A stretch of 64,000 nucleotides of DNA, from the NCBI RefSeq assembly GCF_945859685.1, contig NC_079147.1, positions 183,937,174 to 184,001,173 of the forward strand, read 5' to 3'. Position 1 is the first letter of the stretch, and each line of letters begins with the position of its first letter. Source of the stretch: Eupeodes corollae. Taxonomy: Eukaryota; Arthropoda; Insecta; Diptera; Syrphidae. A program made the position numbers and the translations under genes. The notes under the pieces are model-generated. The model worked only from the letters and a program-made list of their open reading frames with translations, was not told the origin of the DNA and ran no database searches. Shown piece by piece: positions 13,201 through 24,212 of this stretch.

Positions 13201-16200
13201 AGTTTTTCTCTCTGATTTTCATTTTAGAAAGTGCTGTCAAACTTAAGGCCCAACTATAATAGGCATAAGCTAGCATATGCGCGCATAAGTAAACGTGCGA
13301 ATACAAAGAATCTCAATACGAGTGAACATATACCGCGTTTACAAGGGGAATTGAATCCGAATTGAATCAGGATTTAGCGCCGTATAGACCTGGATCGGAT
13401 CGAAATAGGATTACTCGATCCAATCCCACTGCAAGAGGTGAATCGAATCGAAAATTTGTTTGTAAACCCGAATCGGGGAATCGAGTTATTGGTGTGTGAG
13501 GTTTTGCTTGTGTGCGTGCGATAAGTTTTTTTCCTCTTGTTTGTTCTAAGCAAAAATAGTCCATTTAAATGGAGCATTTTTGGTTCTAAGCTGAATTTAA
13601 TTTGGCGCTCGTCTTTGTGTTTAGAGCATTGTTCCAAAATTTTAAGTTTATTTAAAAGTAGCAGTACGCACACAAATAAAACTGAAATGTCATTTCGATT
13701 CCATTTGAATTCGATTCCTCGATTCAGTGCCACCATATACCTGGATCGAAATCTCAATTCGATTCGATTCGATTCCTCGATCTCGTCTTGTAACCAGGGT
13801 AATAATGGAGTCTAGCTCCGTTACCGTTTCGTTCAATTTTTCTCAGCTTCGTTAACTTAAGCACACTTAAGCAAGAGCGATCCCAGTCGCTCGCCGCATA
13901 AGTAAAATCTGACATGTAGATACGTGAGCAAAATTGCATTATGGCTATGCAGTAATTTTACAAACTTAAGTGAATTTTCGTTGGGTTTTATGCCTATTAT
14001 AGTTGGGCCTTTAATTTTTTTAAATATTCTTGTGCGGTGGAGACACCAAAAAGATTTATTCAATTTAAACCTTTGGTGGTAGTACCCGTGGTAAGTGCGT
14101 TGGACTGTCATGCGAGAGGTCTTTGGTTCGATTCCTGCCTGTGCCACCAAAAGTTATATTCTCCAAAAGTAATTCTTGTCTTGAAGAAGTGCTTTCTCAA
14201 ATTAGCCGCTCGGATTCGGCATATAAACTGTAGGTCCCGTCCATACCTACAATTACTCGCACACAGGAATGGTTGAGAGTTATAAGTCACTAGGCCCTGG
14301 TGCTCTAGGGACTGTTGAGCCACCTAATTTATTTATTTTAAACCTTTGGTGGAAATATAGAAAAACTAAATTATCCTTTCTATTGTTTTCTCTTGCAAAA
14401 TAAGACCAGTTAGTCCATTTTCATTAACAAAACTAAATTATATCAACAGTAACAGATTGATTTTTTTTCCTCAATGGAAAATACATGATTCCAAATGCAC
14501 AACTACTCAACGAACACAGCCATCGAGATACAAATGCAATACCAACCGTATCAACATTTAAGAACCCGTATAAATGTCAACTGTTTCGTGAGATAAACTA
14601 TTAGATCACCAGTTTACTCATACGAAAGTCATACTGCCTGCTTTTGTGAACCTTTCTTTCGTTAAGATATTTCCTGAAGTGAGATAAGCGTTTCTATGAC
14701 GTTGGAAGAAGGGACGCAATTGCAATTGGAAGATATCGAGAGAAGGATTCGCCTTTTTTAGGGATCTTTCACTCGATAAAGTAGGAATACCTCTGGAGAA
14801 CAATAGGAGGGATACTATTGAGCGGATTTCTGAATGTCAAGGTCTTTAATAACTGGCTGCTGTATGTGAAAAATATTTAAACTTAAAATTTGTACTTACA
14901 GTAACTGCACTGCCACCCCATTCCTCGACTTTTGGCAACAATTCGTGGGCCACGCTCTTATCCGCATACACTCCAGTTCTCATCTTCACTGTGAACGGCG
15001 TTGCACCTAACAAAGTCGAACAACTCCTCACAATTGCTTCGAGTATGTTACTCCGTCTCATCAAAGCACTTCCTCCCCCTTGTTGGTAAATCAAATCAAT
15101 CGGACAACCAATATTCAAATCAACATAATCAACTTTTGAATTCTCTTGAAGCAATTGCGCAGCTTGTGAAATCAAAAATGGATTATTGCCACAAAGCTGA
15201 ACACCAAAGATATCTTCACTCTCATGTCGTTTTGTAAGTGCCCATTCTTGTGTGAGTCCCTTGACTAAGGGAACAACACACGCCATCTCACCACAGGTGA
15301 TATCGGCTCCGAATTCTTTGCAAATTCTTCGAAATGGAAGGTTTCCAACGGTAGTTAGAGGACTTAGAATCAACTTGTTAAAGAAATCAACATTTTTCTT
15401 GGATGCTGGTGCATCACGTCCAGCTGTATCCTCATCAACCACTGAGCCAAAAGGTTTTTGGATTGCATTTGATTCTTTTTCCTTGCCTTCTTGAATCACA
15501 TTCTCTTCTTCATTGAACACTTTTTCGTCTTTCGGAATCTCAGTTTCAAGATCATTGATTTCCACATCTTCTTCTTTAAACACTTTTTCATCTGGCAGAA
15601 TTTCATTTTCTTCTTCCTCTGGGTTCCTCTTTTCATCTTGTTTGTTATTACTGAGTTTATTTTTCTGTGCATCTTTTCGTCGATCACACTCTTGAAGAAT
15701 TTTCTTACTCTTCGAGAAGTCATAAGCCCGTTTACGAAGCTTCACCTGGAGCTCTAATCAAAACCATTACCAAAATGTTTTCACAAAATCCTCTTGTCAC
15801 TTACCTGTTGAAATTCCATTGCAAGTCAATGATTGTCCATTTTCATTATAGAAATCCGCCTTGATGTTATTTCGATTGTCATCCAAATGAGCACTAGCGA
15901 ACCTACAAGTCACCCCACGGGCACAGAAGCCCTTGACATTGAAGACATGACAAGTGTCTCCAATGTCTTTTGGCTTTGATTCTAGATATTTGTCTATATC
16001 GTGGACATATCGACAATTTGGATGAGAACACTTATTTTCTGTTGGTCCATTTATCAAAGAATTACACAAATGCAAAGTTCGATCTTCTTTGTAAATTGGG
16101 CGATGCTGGAAGTATGAGTTTCTCGCTTATTACTTTTGCCTATTGGATTCTGTTACATTCTACTAGACCCTACCCTACCTTATTCTGACCACGTTTACGA

Positions 16201-16433
16201 TCTTTCTTTCCACCGCCACCATGATCCCATTTCTTGGACTTGTTGGATTCTTCAACTTCTGTGGCTGTCTCTTCCAACAATCTCTTGTTGGCGCCTTTTT
16301 CTGTGTCTCCTTCTGCAGAAGTTTTGATTTGCACATCAGGAATGAGATATCTTGGATAAGAACTTGCTCTATTAGTTTTCCTTAAATTATTATTAACTTA
16401 CTGCGGTTTAATATAACAAATTCCAGGATCCAT
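9824..16433 (-). CDS. DUS3L: tRNA-dihydrouridine(47) synthase, DUS3-like
   Basis: This flavoenzyme reduces a uridine to dihydrouridine in tRNA; the Dus3 family is known for position 47 in the variable loop. Coding exons in transcript order: 16433-16402, 16350-16179, 16105-15805, 15753-14900, 10461-10321 and 10249-9824. All five junctions keep frame with GT/AG ends, giving 641 aa (human 650). Features: IKPQYL near the N-terminus; a basic RKRGQNK segment (about 62-68); two CCCH-type fingers in exon 3, LCNSL..CSHPNCRYVHD and CHVF..CARGVTCRFASAH; an acidic linker (190-270); then the FMN TIM barrel with LSPLTTVGNLPFRR (about 298), the catalytic Cys of NIGCPIDL (about C385), GGGSALM, KMRTG, LHGRSREQRY, GNGDILSFED, IGRGAL and the C-terminal helical domain ending FLPKHKAN. 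Intron 1 is only 51 nt; intron 5 is 4.4 kb and full of repeats. Confidence 0.95.
10321..10461 (-). CDS. DUS3L: DUS3L coding exon 5
   Basis: 141 nt, phase 0 at both ends. Encodes LHGRSREQRYTKNANWEYIE through GNGDILSFEDYNEKM. This small exon is too broken up by frame to appear as a long reading frame and was found by splice sites (acceptor ttctttgtag, donor gtaaat). Confidence 0.93.
10670..10815 (-). repeat. Possible LINE 3' tail ending in (AACCT)n
   Basis: On the minus strand a 130-nt unknown stretch ends in taacctaaccta, like the tails at 27840-27852 and 48767-48780. No coding part is left. Confidence 0.35.
10850..11005 (-). repeat. tRNA-derived SINE, partial copy
   Basis: Contains ggtggcgcaa, acaactcttaactattc, gccgaatccgaacggcta and cctcacaagaggcagtaacc, in the same order as the fuller copies at 14081, 18349 and 32930. 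It lies reversed relative to the tRNA-like promoter, and the promoter end is degraded. Confidence 0.7.
11006..13240. other. DUS3L intron 5, unclassified AT-rich DNA
   Basis: No conserved coding motif is seen on either strand. A SINE-like fragment (aggtggtccaacagtcc) is at 12140-12160. Short reading frames at 11106 and 11679 have no recognisable domain. Confidence 0.4.
13246..14010. mobile_element. 765-bp MITE with 23-bp TIRs and TTA target duplication
   Basis: Perfect inverted repeats of 23 bp begin AGGCCCAACTATAATAGGC at 13246-13268 and end at 13988-14010. TTA flanks both ends (13243-13245 and 14011-14013). A 3-bp TTA duplication fits the PIF/Harbinger superfamily. The interior has no transposase but is rich in gattcgat/tcgaatcg words (13330-13800). 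It lies inside DUS3L intron 5. Confidence 0.85.
14081..14338 (+). repeat. tRNA-derived SINE
   Basis: Head reads agtacccgtggtaagtgcgt, then tggactgtcatgcgagagg, then a B-box-like ggttcgattcctgcc at about 14126. The body has ggattcggc and aggtccc, and the tail is actgttgagccacctaattt followed by ttatttatttta. The A-box region has lost several bases compared with the copy at 18349. Confidence 0.85.
14339..14895. other. DUS3L intron 5, distal part
   Basis: Ordinary intron sequence between the SINE and the donor of exon 4. The minus-strand reading frame at 14618-14803 has no recognisable domain. Confidence 0.35.
14900..15753 (-). CDS. DUS3L: DUS3L coding exon 4 (catalytic core)
   Basis: 854 nt. 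Begins at the acceptor ttgattag and ends GGSAVT before gtaagt. Holds the acidic linker and the FMN-binding barrel up to the KMRTG motif, including the catalytic Cys. Confidence 0.93.
15805..16433 (-). CDS. DUS3L: DUS3L coding exons 1-3
   Basis: Exon 1 16433-16402 (32 nt, MDPGICYIKP), exon 2 16350-16179, exon 3 16105-15805. Exon 2 starts at the ccaag acceptor, because this gives KPQYLIPD without a gap; an earlier AG would add a few residues. Exon 3 carries both CCCH fingers. Confidence 0.9.
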
Positions 16434-18345
16434 CTTTTACAAATTTACTTTGATATCAAAAGACGAAGCAATACAAAAATCCAAATAGAAAAATGTAGTC
16501 TGTCTTATAAGTGACTAGATTAGACCGACTGACCGACTCGCGATTGGCGATTTAACAGCTGTAATTCAATGACAGTTGAACACGTGACTTCAAAAGGAAA
16601 ACAAAGCAACAAAAATGCAGCTGCAACAGTTTAAAGGCAGGCACAGAATGGAGCGTCAATTTAAAGATTTCCAGTCTTACTTAAAAACGCTGTATAGAGC
16701 CTACATAAAGTTAAGTAATCTCTATAATGCCTCTAAACGCAAAAATGCTATTTATAAAACTTATGCAAGGTTGAATAGTCCCATAATAAGCTAAACGCGT
16801 TTTGAGGTTGAATAGAGAATACATAAGGAAATTATTGTTGTTATTATTTCGTAAATGTCATTTTTATTTCTCTCCATTATTTAAATTTAAAAGAAAACAA
16901 TAATGCCTTTCCAGTTTAGCTCATTTATTAACGATTTTAATAATTTAAATCGCGTTTTACCAACTCCGAGAAGTCGGAAAGTTTATAAAAAAGGTTCAAC
17001 CCAATGAGCCTCAAAAACGAAGAATTTAAAAAAAATATAGATTTTCAAAAAAGAACATCGTTTTTGTTTTCGATTCCATTTTTGCACAACACAAATTTCT
17101 ATATTTTGTTTGTTATGACAAACAGCTGATTTGATAGACAGATAAATGGAATAGATTTCTCCATTTTGGTACTTTTTTGACATAAGCATTGTATAACTAA
17201 AATGTATAGCAGAATTTTTATAAATGAGAATTTTCGCAATGTTACATAGAGCGTACATTAATCCTCATGCATTATATAACTATTCATCTGTTTAGCGAAT
17301 TCTAATTAATAAGACTGTTCTTTTATAAGTCCATTTAACAAGATGATCTGGGTCCCACAACTGACATCACATTCAACAAACAATAATTTCTTAGGTAAAA
17401 AGGGGTGTTTTTTTGACATGCGGCTAACAATCCGCCAATAATTTTATAGAAGTTTCTCTATTTGACAGCTGTCACTTGATTTATGCTCAGCTTGTTATGA
17501 CAATTCCTAATGAATAGACCATTGATTTTAATACATACCTAGATGATCTTCAAATGTAAATGATGTAAAAAATGATTATAGCTTTGTATATATATTTGAA
17601 TAGTACTATCATGGAACACAAAATTTTGTTACGGAAGGCGAGCCATGGGTGCGCTGTCTGTACTAAAATTAAGTGTGTAATCTAAGAGAGACCGGAAATA
17701 TTGGAATAAATAAAATAAATTACTCAAATGGAAACAAAAATCATTCCAACGTTACCTGAGATTTTTGTATTCATACCTATCAATGTATAGAAAGTATGCA
17801 TATACAAAACATTTAACTGTATGTGTTTTAGATTTTTTAGCAGAAAATTGTATCCATTTGATTATGGATTTTCTATTTTTGTGAAATCTGAAAATTTAAA
17901 AGCAACGCTTTCAAATTTAAAATGCGATACAATGCTTCGTTGCTATATTTTGAATTTTTCCATTTCTAATTTTTTTAAATTTGTATTTCTGATTGTAAAG
18001 TGGGTAGTGGGCGGGTATGTAGAAAAGTAAGTATTAATGATGGTAGGTTAGTATGTATTAAGCAGAATTCTAAGGATTTAACACGGAGCTCCACAAGAGT
18101 AAAATCCCATCCAACTTCTCTTCCGCAATCTTATCCGCAATCCAGTTTTTTTATGTCTTTCCAAGAGTAACCTCAAACTTCACATTTGACACAACGATTA
18201 ATCTATTGTTTACTTTTATGTTGATTTACCTTTTGTGTCGGTAGTTGTTGTTTTTTACGAAATAAAATTAAAATAAATTATATAAAAGAAATGCCTTTGA
18301 GTAGTTGTAAACAAAAATACAAAAAATATGTAGCTATGACCGAAC
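16434..18345. other. Intergenic region upstream of DUS3L
   Basis: DUS3L transcription should start within the first few hundred bases (16440-16600). Beyond that I see AT-rich sequence with several tataga/cataag words and no gene or classified repeat. Confidence 0.35.
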
Positions 18346-18348
18346 TCG

Positions 18349-18652
18349 TACCCGTGGCATGATGGTTAGTGCTTTGGACTGTCATGCAAGGGTCTTGGGT
18401 TCAACACCTGCCTGTGGCACCCTAATTTTAAAAAGATAATTTTGCGGGTACTGCCTCTTGCGAGGAATTGACAAATCCTTCAAGAGTAATTTTTGTCATG
18501 AAAAAGTCCTTCCTCAAACTAGCCGTTCGGATTCGGCCCAAAATTGTAGGTCCCTACCATTCCTGACAATAGTATTAGCACACATTAATGGTTGGGAGTT
18601 GTAAGTCACTAGGCCCTGGTTCCCAACGGACTGTTGCGCCTCCCAATTTATT
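18349..18652 (+). repeat. tRNA-derived SINE, well-preserved promoter
   Basis: The head carries an A-box-like tggcatgatggttagtgct and, 30-odd bases on, a B-box-like gggttcaacacctgcc. The body has gaggaattgacaaatcc, ccgttcggattcggcc and taggtccc; the tail is gactgttgcgcctcccaatt. Confidence 0.85.
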
Positions 18653-19224
18653 TTATATTTATAACGAACTCGACGACAATTTAAACGAAGTGAAATTTTA
18701 ATTTCAAAATGACTACGGAAAATTGACGCTCACCACTACATACAACACAAACGTCAAATTTGATGACAGGATTTTGATCCGCTCGAAAAATCCAAACTAC
18801 GATGACCGGATCATGGATTGGATGTTGAATTGTTGGTCTCTATTGGATTATCTGATGACAGGCCGATAGTCCTGTCATCTGAAATGTTCAATGGATACCC
18901 CAAGTAAGTCGTTTTGTCATTGCCATTAAGCTAGACTTAAAGGGCCAACGCGTTAATTCTTTGACGTCATAAACAAATTTAAACTTTCTGTGTCAACGCA
19001 CTGTCAATATTCACAGCGTCAATACTAATCCTTAATAATACTTGACCTTCTAATAGCAAGAAAGCTTCTAGCGAATAATTTTTTAAATTAACATTTTAAA
19101 CCAAATAAGTAACACAATTTATAAGAACCTTCAATCAAACCCCCTCACCCTCATTTTGGTTGTTTCAAAAAACAGAAAAATGGCTAAAAATAGTGTAATT
19201 GCTTTTCGCGTTTTTAGTAAAAAG
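18653..19224. other. Spacer between SINE and minisatellite
   Basis: Unclassified AT-rich DNA; no gene or element recognised. Confidence 0.35.
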
Positions 19225-21185
19225 GGCATTAAAATCTCCAAACCTCCATTGATATTTCCAGATTTCCCCTGATTTCTCTAAATCTACCTTGAAATCTTCA
19301 GACCTTGATTTTTCTAGACCTCCATTGACATCTTAGACCTCCCTTGATTTTTCTGGACCTCTCTTGATGTTTCCAAACCTACCTTGATTTTTCTAAAACT
19401 CCCTTGAAATCTCCAAACCTCAGTTGATTTTGATAGAACTCTCTTGAAATATCCAGACCTCCCTTGAAATTTATTTCCAATATTTCCAGACCTCACTTGA
19501 TTTTCTAGACCTCCCTTGATATTGCCAGTAATCCATTGAAATATCCAGACCTCCCATGATATTTCCAGAACTCCCTTGAAATTTGCAGACCTCCCTTGAA
19601 ATCTACAGACCTCCCTTGATATTTCCAAACCTACCTTGATTTTTCTAAACCTCCCTTGAAATCTCCAAACCTCTCTTGATTTTACTAGACCTCACTTGAA
19701 ATCTCAAGACCCCCCTTGATTTTTGTAGACCTCCCTTGAAATTTCCAGACCTCCCTTGAAATCTCCAGACCCCCCTAGAAATTTCCAGACCTCCCTTGAA
19801 TTTTCCAGATCTCTCTTGACATCTACAGAACTCCCTTGATATTTCCAGACCTCCCTTGATTTTTCTAGACCTCACTTGAAATCTCCAGACCTCAATTGAT
19901 TTGTCTAGACCTCCCGTGACATCACCAGACCTCCCTTGAAATCTCCAGACCTCCCTTGAAATCTCCAGACCTCCCTTGATTTTTCCAGACCTCTCTTGAC
20001 ATCTACAGAACTCCCTTGATATTTCCAGACCTCTCTTGATTTTTCTAGACCTCATTTGACATCTACAGAACTCCCTTGATATTTCCAGACCTCTCTTGAT
20101 TTTTCTAGACCTCACTTGAAATCTCCAGACCTCCCTTGAAAACTCCAGACCTCCCTTGAAATTTCCAGACCTCCCTTGAAATCTCCAGACCTCCCTTGAT
20201 TTTGCTAGACCTCATTTGAAATCTCCAAACCTCCCTTGATATGTCTAGACCTCCCTTGACATCCCCAGACCTCCCTTGAAATCTCCAGACCTCCCATGAT
20301 ATTTCCAGAACTCCCTTGAAATTTCCAGACCTCTCTTGACATCTACGGAAATCCCTTGATATTTCCAGACCTCCCTTGATTTTTCTAGAAATCACTTGAA
20401 ATCTCCAGACCTCCCTTGAAATCTCCAGACCACCCTTGAAATTTCCAGACCTCCCTTGAAATCTCCAGACCTCCCATGATATTTCCAGACCTCCCTTGAA
20501 TTTTCCAGACCTCTCTTGACATCTACAGAACTCCCTTGATATTTCTAGACCTCCCTTGATTTTTCTAGATCTCACTTGAAAGTTCCAGATCTCCCATGAT
20601 ATTTCCAGAATTCCCTTGATTATACTAGACCTCCCTTAAAATCTATAGACCTCCCATGATATTTCCAGACCTCCCTTGAAATTTCCAAACCTCCCTTGAA
20701 ATCTACAGGCCTCCCTTGATTTGTTTAGACCTCCCTTGACATCTCCAGACGTCCCTTGAAATTTCCAGACCTCCCATGATATTTCCAGAATTCCCTTGAT
20801 TATTCTAGACCTCCCTTGAAATCTATAGACCTCCCTTGAAATCTCCAGACCTCCCTTGAAATCTCCAGACCTCCCTTGAAATCTTCAGACTTCCCATTAT
20901 ATTTCCAGACCTCCCTTGAAATTTCCAGACCTCCCTTAAAATCTCCAGACCTCCCTTGAAATCGTTAGACCTCCCTTGAAATCTCCAGACCTCCCATGAT
21001 ATTTCCAGAATTCCCTTGATTTTTGTATACCTAATTGAAATCTCCAGACCTCCCAGGATATTTCCAGACCTCCCTTGAATTTTCTATTGACATCTCTAGA
21101 CCTCCCTTGAAATCTCCAGACCTCCCTTGATATTTCCAAACCTTCCTTGTTTTTCTAGACCTCTCTGGCAATCTCCAGACCTCCA
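19225..21185. repeat. 20-bp minisatellite, about 98 units
   Basis: Tandem units with consensus cctcccttgaaatctccaga. From about 19500 to 21020 the units stay in exact 20-bp register, so changes are almost all substitutions. Recurrent variants are gatatttcca, gatttttcta and gacatctaca. Blocks of variants recur, for instance the ctcttgacatctac block at 19811, 19991, 20331 and 20511, giving two 180-bp (nine-unit) spacings. The minus-strand unit has no stop codon in any frame, so long open frames there (up to 156 aa) are a by-product of the repeat. Confidence 0.97.
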
Positions 21186-21830
21186 AACAAATTTTACCAA
21201 AACAATATTTTCTGTGGGATAAAATGTTTTTAATGTTTGAAAAGATATTTGAGTTGAAAGTAAATTTTTACCAAGTTTTATTATTGTTTTTTTTGCACAA
21301 AAACTGTCAATTCGATTTTTCTCATAATTTTACCAGATGTCAAAAACATTATTTTTCGTTGCATACAATTATTTTGGAGATGAAATCATTTTTTGTTCGT
21401 AAAATATACGAGGAGACAGATTTTTTTTCAGGTTTTTCGATTTATAAAAAAAACCGTTAATTGGATTTTTTCCAAAAATATACTTGTTTGGTATTTCGTT
21501 ACAATAAATTATGTAATACAATATATTATATAAAATTTAGTTCGTAAGATATTTAGGATTGACCAACATTTTCTTGAGAGCCGTTTCTGGATCTTACTGC
21601 CTTATTTTAAATTTAAATTTATTTGAAATCGATATCTCTTCTGGTTCTTGAGCTATGGACGACGAGAAAACGTCACGAACGTACGGAGGTACGGCCATAC
21701 ACACGGATGACATCTTTCTAAAAATCATTCATTTCCACTCTAGGGACCTTGAAACGTCCAGAAATGTCAAAATTTTCAATTCAATATATCGGATTTTTTT
21801 TAATAATCTAGAAATGTATTATTTTATATT
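21186..21830. repeat. Copy of the repeat family found at 30024-31251
   Basis: Shares in order the words acaatattttctgtg, ttttgaaaagatatttgagt, aaaactgtcaattcgatttt, tcttctggttcttgagctat, gacatctttctaaaaatc and gggaccttgaaacgtc. It holds one copy of the ~173-bp internal unit where the other copy has three. It abuts the minisatellite directly. Confidence 0.85.
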
Positions 21831-22222
21831 GTAATTCTCGCTCATTTTTACCCCCACCCCAATACATTCCACAGCAAAAACATGTGGAACTAACTATTTA
21901 GGAAGTCGATGAAAAGATGTCAAGCTTAACGTTCCTCTTCATGACAGTACAATTGAAATATAATATACAAAGGTTGATACCTTTTAATTATAATTTTTTT
22001 CTTCAAACTCACAAAATACAAATCTATCATACAAGTGTGACGGGAGCCCTAAGTTTTTGATAACTCATGTTCGTGCAGTTTTGTTTTGAATTGTCATTCG
22101 TAAAAGAAATCTAAAATCAAAACAAAAAGTGTTGACATTTCATTTAGAAACATCTGATTTGCTCGCCGGATTTCTTCATCCAGATTCTAAACGAAAATCC
22201 TTGATCCCATAACAACTTTATT
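21831..22222. other. Upstream region and 5' UTR of GTPBP10
   Basis: No classified repeat. The GTPBP10 promoter is expected here; 22080-22200 is less AT-rich and could hold the start site, but no core element can be assigned. Confidence 0.35.
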
Positions 22223-23491
22223 ATGGTGAAACTCTTTAGTTTCCTCTTAAAAACACCCAAAAAGGTAAATTCCTTAAAATTTCCTTATTACTTAATTCAT
22301 TATTGCTTCTTTATGTCCATTTTTGTAGGCTATTCGTGCTCACCTACGCGGTACCTTCATTGACAGCCTCCGGCTTACAGTGCATGGTGGACATGGTGGC
22401 AATGGTGTTCCCAAATACGGTGGCATTGGCGGACAAGGTGGGTGTGTGTATTTCATAGCCAAAGAGGGAGTAACACTTAAAGGTCTCTCCCGGATGCTAC
22501 GAGACAAAAAGATAAAAGCCAGTTCGGGTGAGGATAGCAGTAAGATAAGAATCCTAGGACGCCGAGGGATGGATGAAAAAATCGAAGTCCCCGTTGGTGT
22601 TCAAATTATTGACGATAATGGCAAAGTGATTGCTGATTTGAATGAAGAAGGATCTACTTGTGTTGCAGCTGGTGGTGGAATGGGTGGATGTACTGGAACT
22701 GGGTTCATTGGAAAACCGGGACAACAAAGAGCTGTTAATTTGGATTTGAAACTTATCGCGGATGTGGGATTGGTAGGTTTTCCCAATGCCGGCAAGAGTA
22801 CACTGTTAAAGGCAATATCCAATGCCAAACCAAAGATTGCATCATATCCTTGTAAGATCGTCTTTTCAAAATAATGTCTTCTATGTCTATTTCATTTGTG
22901 TGTATTTCAGTTACAACAATTCGTCCCCAAATCGGCATTGTGGAGTATCCAGACCTCCGAGCAATCTCCATTGCCGATCTTCCCGGTCTTATTGAAGGTG
23001 CTCATGCGAACTTCGGCATGGGTCATAAATTCCTCAAGCACATCGAACGCACACGTCTTCTCCTCATGATAGTTGACATTTTTGGCTTCCAACTAAGTCC
23101 GACGCATAAGAAACGAAGCTTCCTAGATAATATCTATGCCCTCAACAAGGAACTTGAACTCTATGATGAGACCCTCCTCCAGAAGCCATGTGTTTTACTT
23201 GTCAACAAAATGGATATGGATGGTGCAATCGAATCACTCAAAAACTACGAACCACATATTGCTGATTTGCAGCGAGGCCTTGAAGAATGTCCCGAAGAGA
23301 TTCGTCCTACGAAACTCATCAATTTCGAAAGAGTCATCCCGATTTCGGCAATTAATTCAGCTCGTATAAATCAAGTCAAAGTGAATTTACGTGAGGTCTT
23401 AGATGAGCTAGCTGAACGGGAATTGCCACTGGACGAGGTACGAGAAGATCTGCAAAGAAAACTCGGCGAAAAAGGTCCTCGCGTAACGTGA
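22223..23491 (+). CDS. GTPBP10: GTP-binding protein 10, Obg family
   Basis: Obg-type GTPase; the human homologue helps assemble the large subunit of the mitochondrial ribosome. Coding exons are 22223-22264, 22329-22851 and 22911-23491, with introns of 64 and 59 nt and all junctions in frame, giving 381 aa (human 387). The N-terminus (MVKLFSFLLKTPKKAIR) is basic and lacks acids, as expected of a mitochondrial presequence. Next is the glycine-rich Obg fold (HGGHGGNG, GGIGGQGG, GRRGMD, GGGMGG). G motifs: G1 GFPNAGKST, switch I YPFTT (spliced at its Phe codon), G3 DLPGLIEGAH, G4 NKMD and a G5-like ISAIN. The start ATG is the only one before a clean donor that keeps frame. It is convergent with the zinc-finger gene, 319 bp between stops. 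Confidence 0.94.
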
Positions 23492-23514
23492 AGAGGGTAT
23501 TTGTTTGAACTTCA

Positions 23515-23520
23515 AATAAA
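23515..23520 (+). terminator. GTPBP10 poly(A) signal
   Basis: AATAAA 24 nt after the stop codon. Confidence 0.6.
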
Positions 23521-23660
23521 GAAAAAGTAAATGTTAGGACTTTAAGAAATATCAATCATTTTTCTGTTTTACTTTCCTTTCCTTTCCTATCTGTTTTATT
23601 GTCTTTGAAAGAGAAAACATGAAAATATTTATATATATGTATATAAAAACGATGCAATAC

Positions 23661-23666
23661 TTTATT
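23661..23666 (-). terminator. Probable zinc-finger gene poly(A) signal
   Basis: The minus strand reads AATAAA 145 nt after the stop at 23811. A second candidate is at 23595-23600. Neither needs to overlap the GTPBP10 transcript by much. Confidence 0.4.
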
Positions 23667-23810
23667 TTGGAACAATATCTCACTTAGCAACTAATTAAAG
23701 GCATACCTAAAATTTCTACAATAGGTAAAGAAAAAAATAGGTAAGAAACAAAATTTCACTTAAATTAAATAAGAAAAAGAAAACAACATTCATTCATTCA
23801 AACTCTTCTT

Positions 23811-24212
23811 CTACGTTTGTGGGAAAATGGTAATATTTTCACTTTTAATCGTCGCCGATTGTTGTTTAGAGACTTTCTTGTTAGTCTGTATAGTTTGATC
23901 CTTTCGAAAGTAATTATGATCCAAAATGTATGAATCCAAAGGGGGTTTTTCAGCTTTTGCTAATCTCGCATTGTAAATTGGTTGCGGTTCAAAAATGACG
24001 TTGCCTTTTATGACTCGCACTCGAGGGCCAACTGCACGTGCATTCAATTCAACACGGCCACATGTCTCTGGACGTACGGATCGGTGTGTTTTGAGACCGG
24101 AAATGCATGAGAAGAATTGTTCACAGCCATAACATTTGTAACGTTTCATATCAATGTGACGTGATAGATGGGCAATCAGAGTTTCTCGATGGGTGAAGCA
24201 TTGACCACAAAC
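23811..24212 (-). CDS. Zinc-finger gene, last coding exon
   Basis: Opens inside a finger: exon 11 ends PFPCK and this exon continues VCGQCFTHRETLIAHLSRH, so the junction falls two residues into the C-x2-C motif. One more finger-like unit (CYGCEQFFSCISGLKTH...C) follows, then a basic tail without domains. The acceptor is ttttcatttcacag. Confidence 0.92.
   Translation of the reverse strand, partial: VCGQCFTHRETLIAHLSRHIDMKRYKCYGCEQFFSCISGLKTHRSVRPETCGRVELNARAVGPRVRVIKGNVIFEPQPIYNARLAKAEKPPLDSYILDHNYFRKDQTIQTNKKVSKQQSATIKSENITIFPQT

Noticed and set aside
19314..21139. Long minus-strand reading frames (67-156 aa) rich in EISREVWRFQGRSG
   Set aside because: They are produced by the 20-bp minisatellite, which has no stop in any minus-strand frame. 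No start context, splice site or conserved domain supports a protein.
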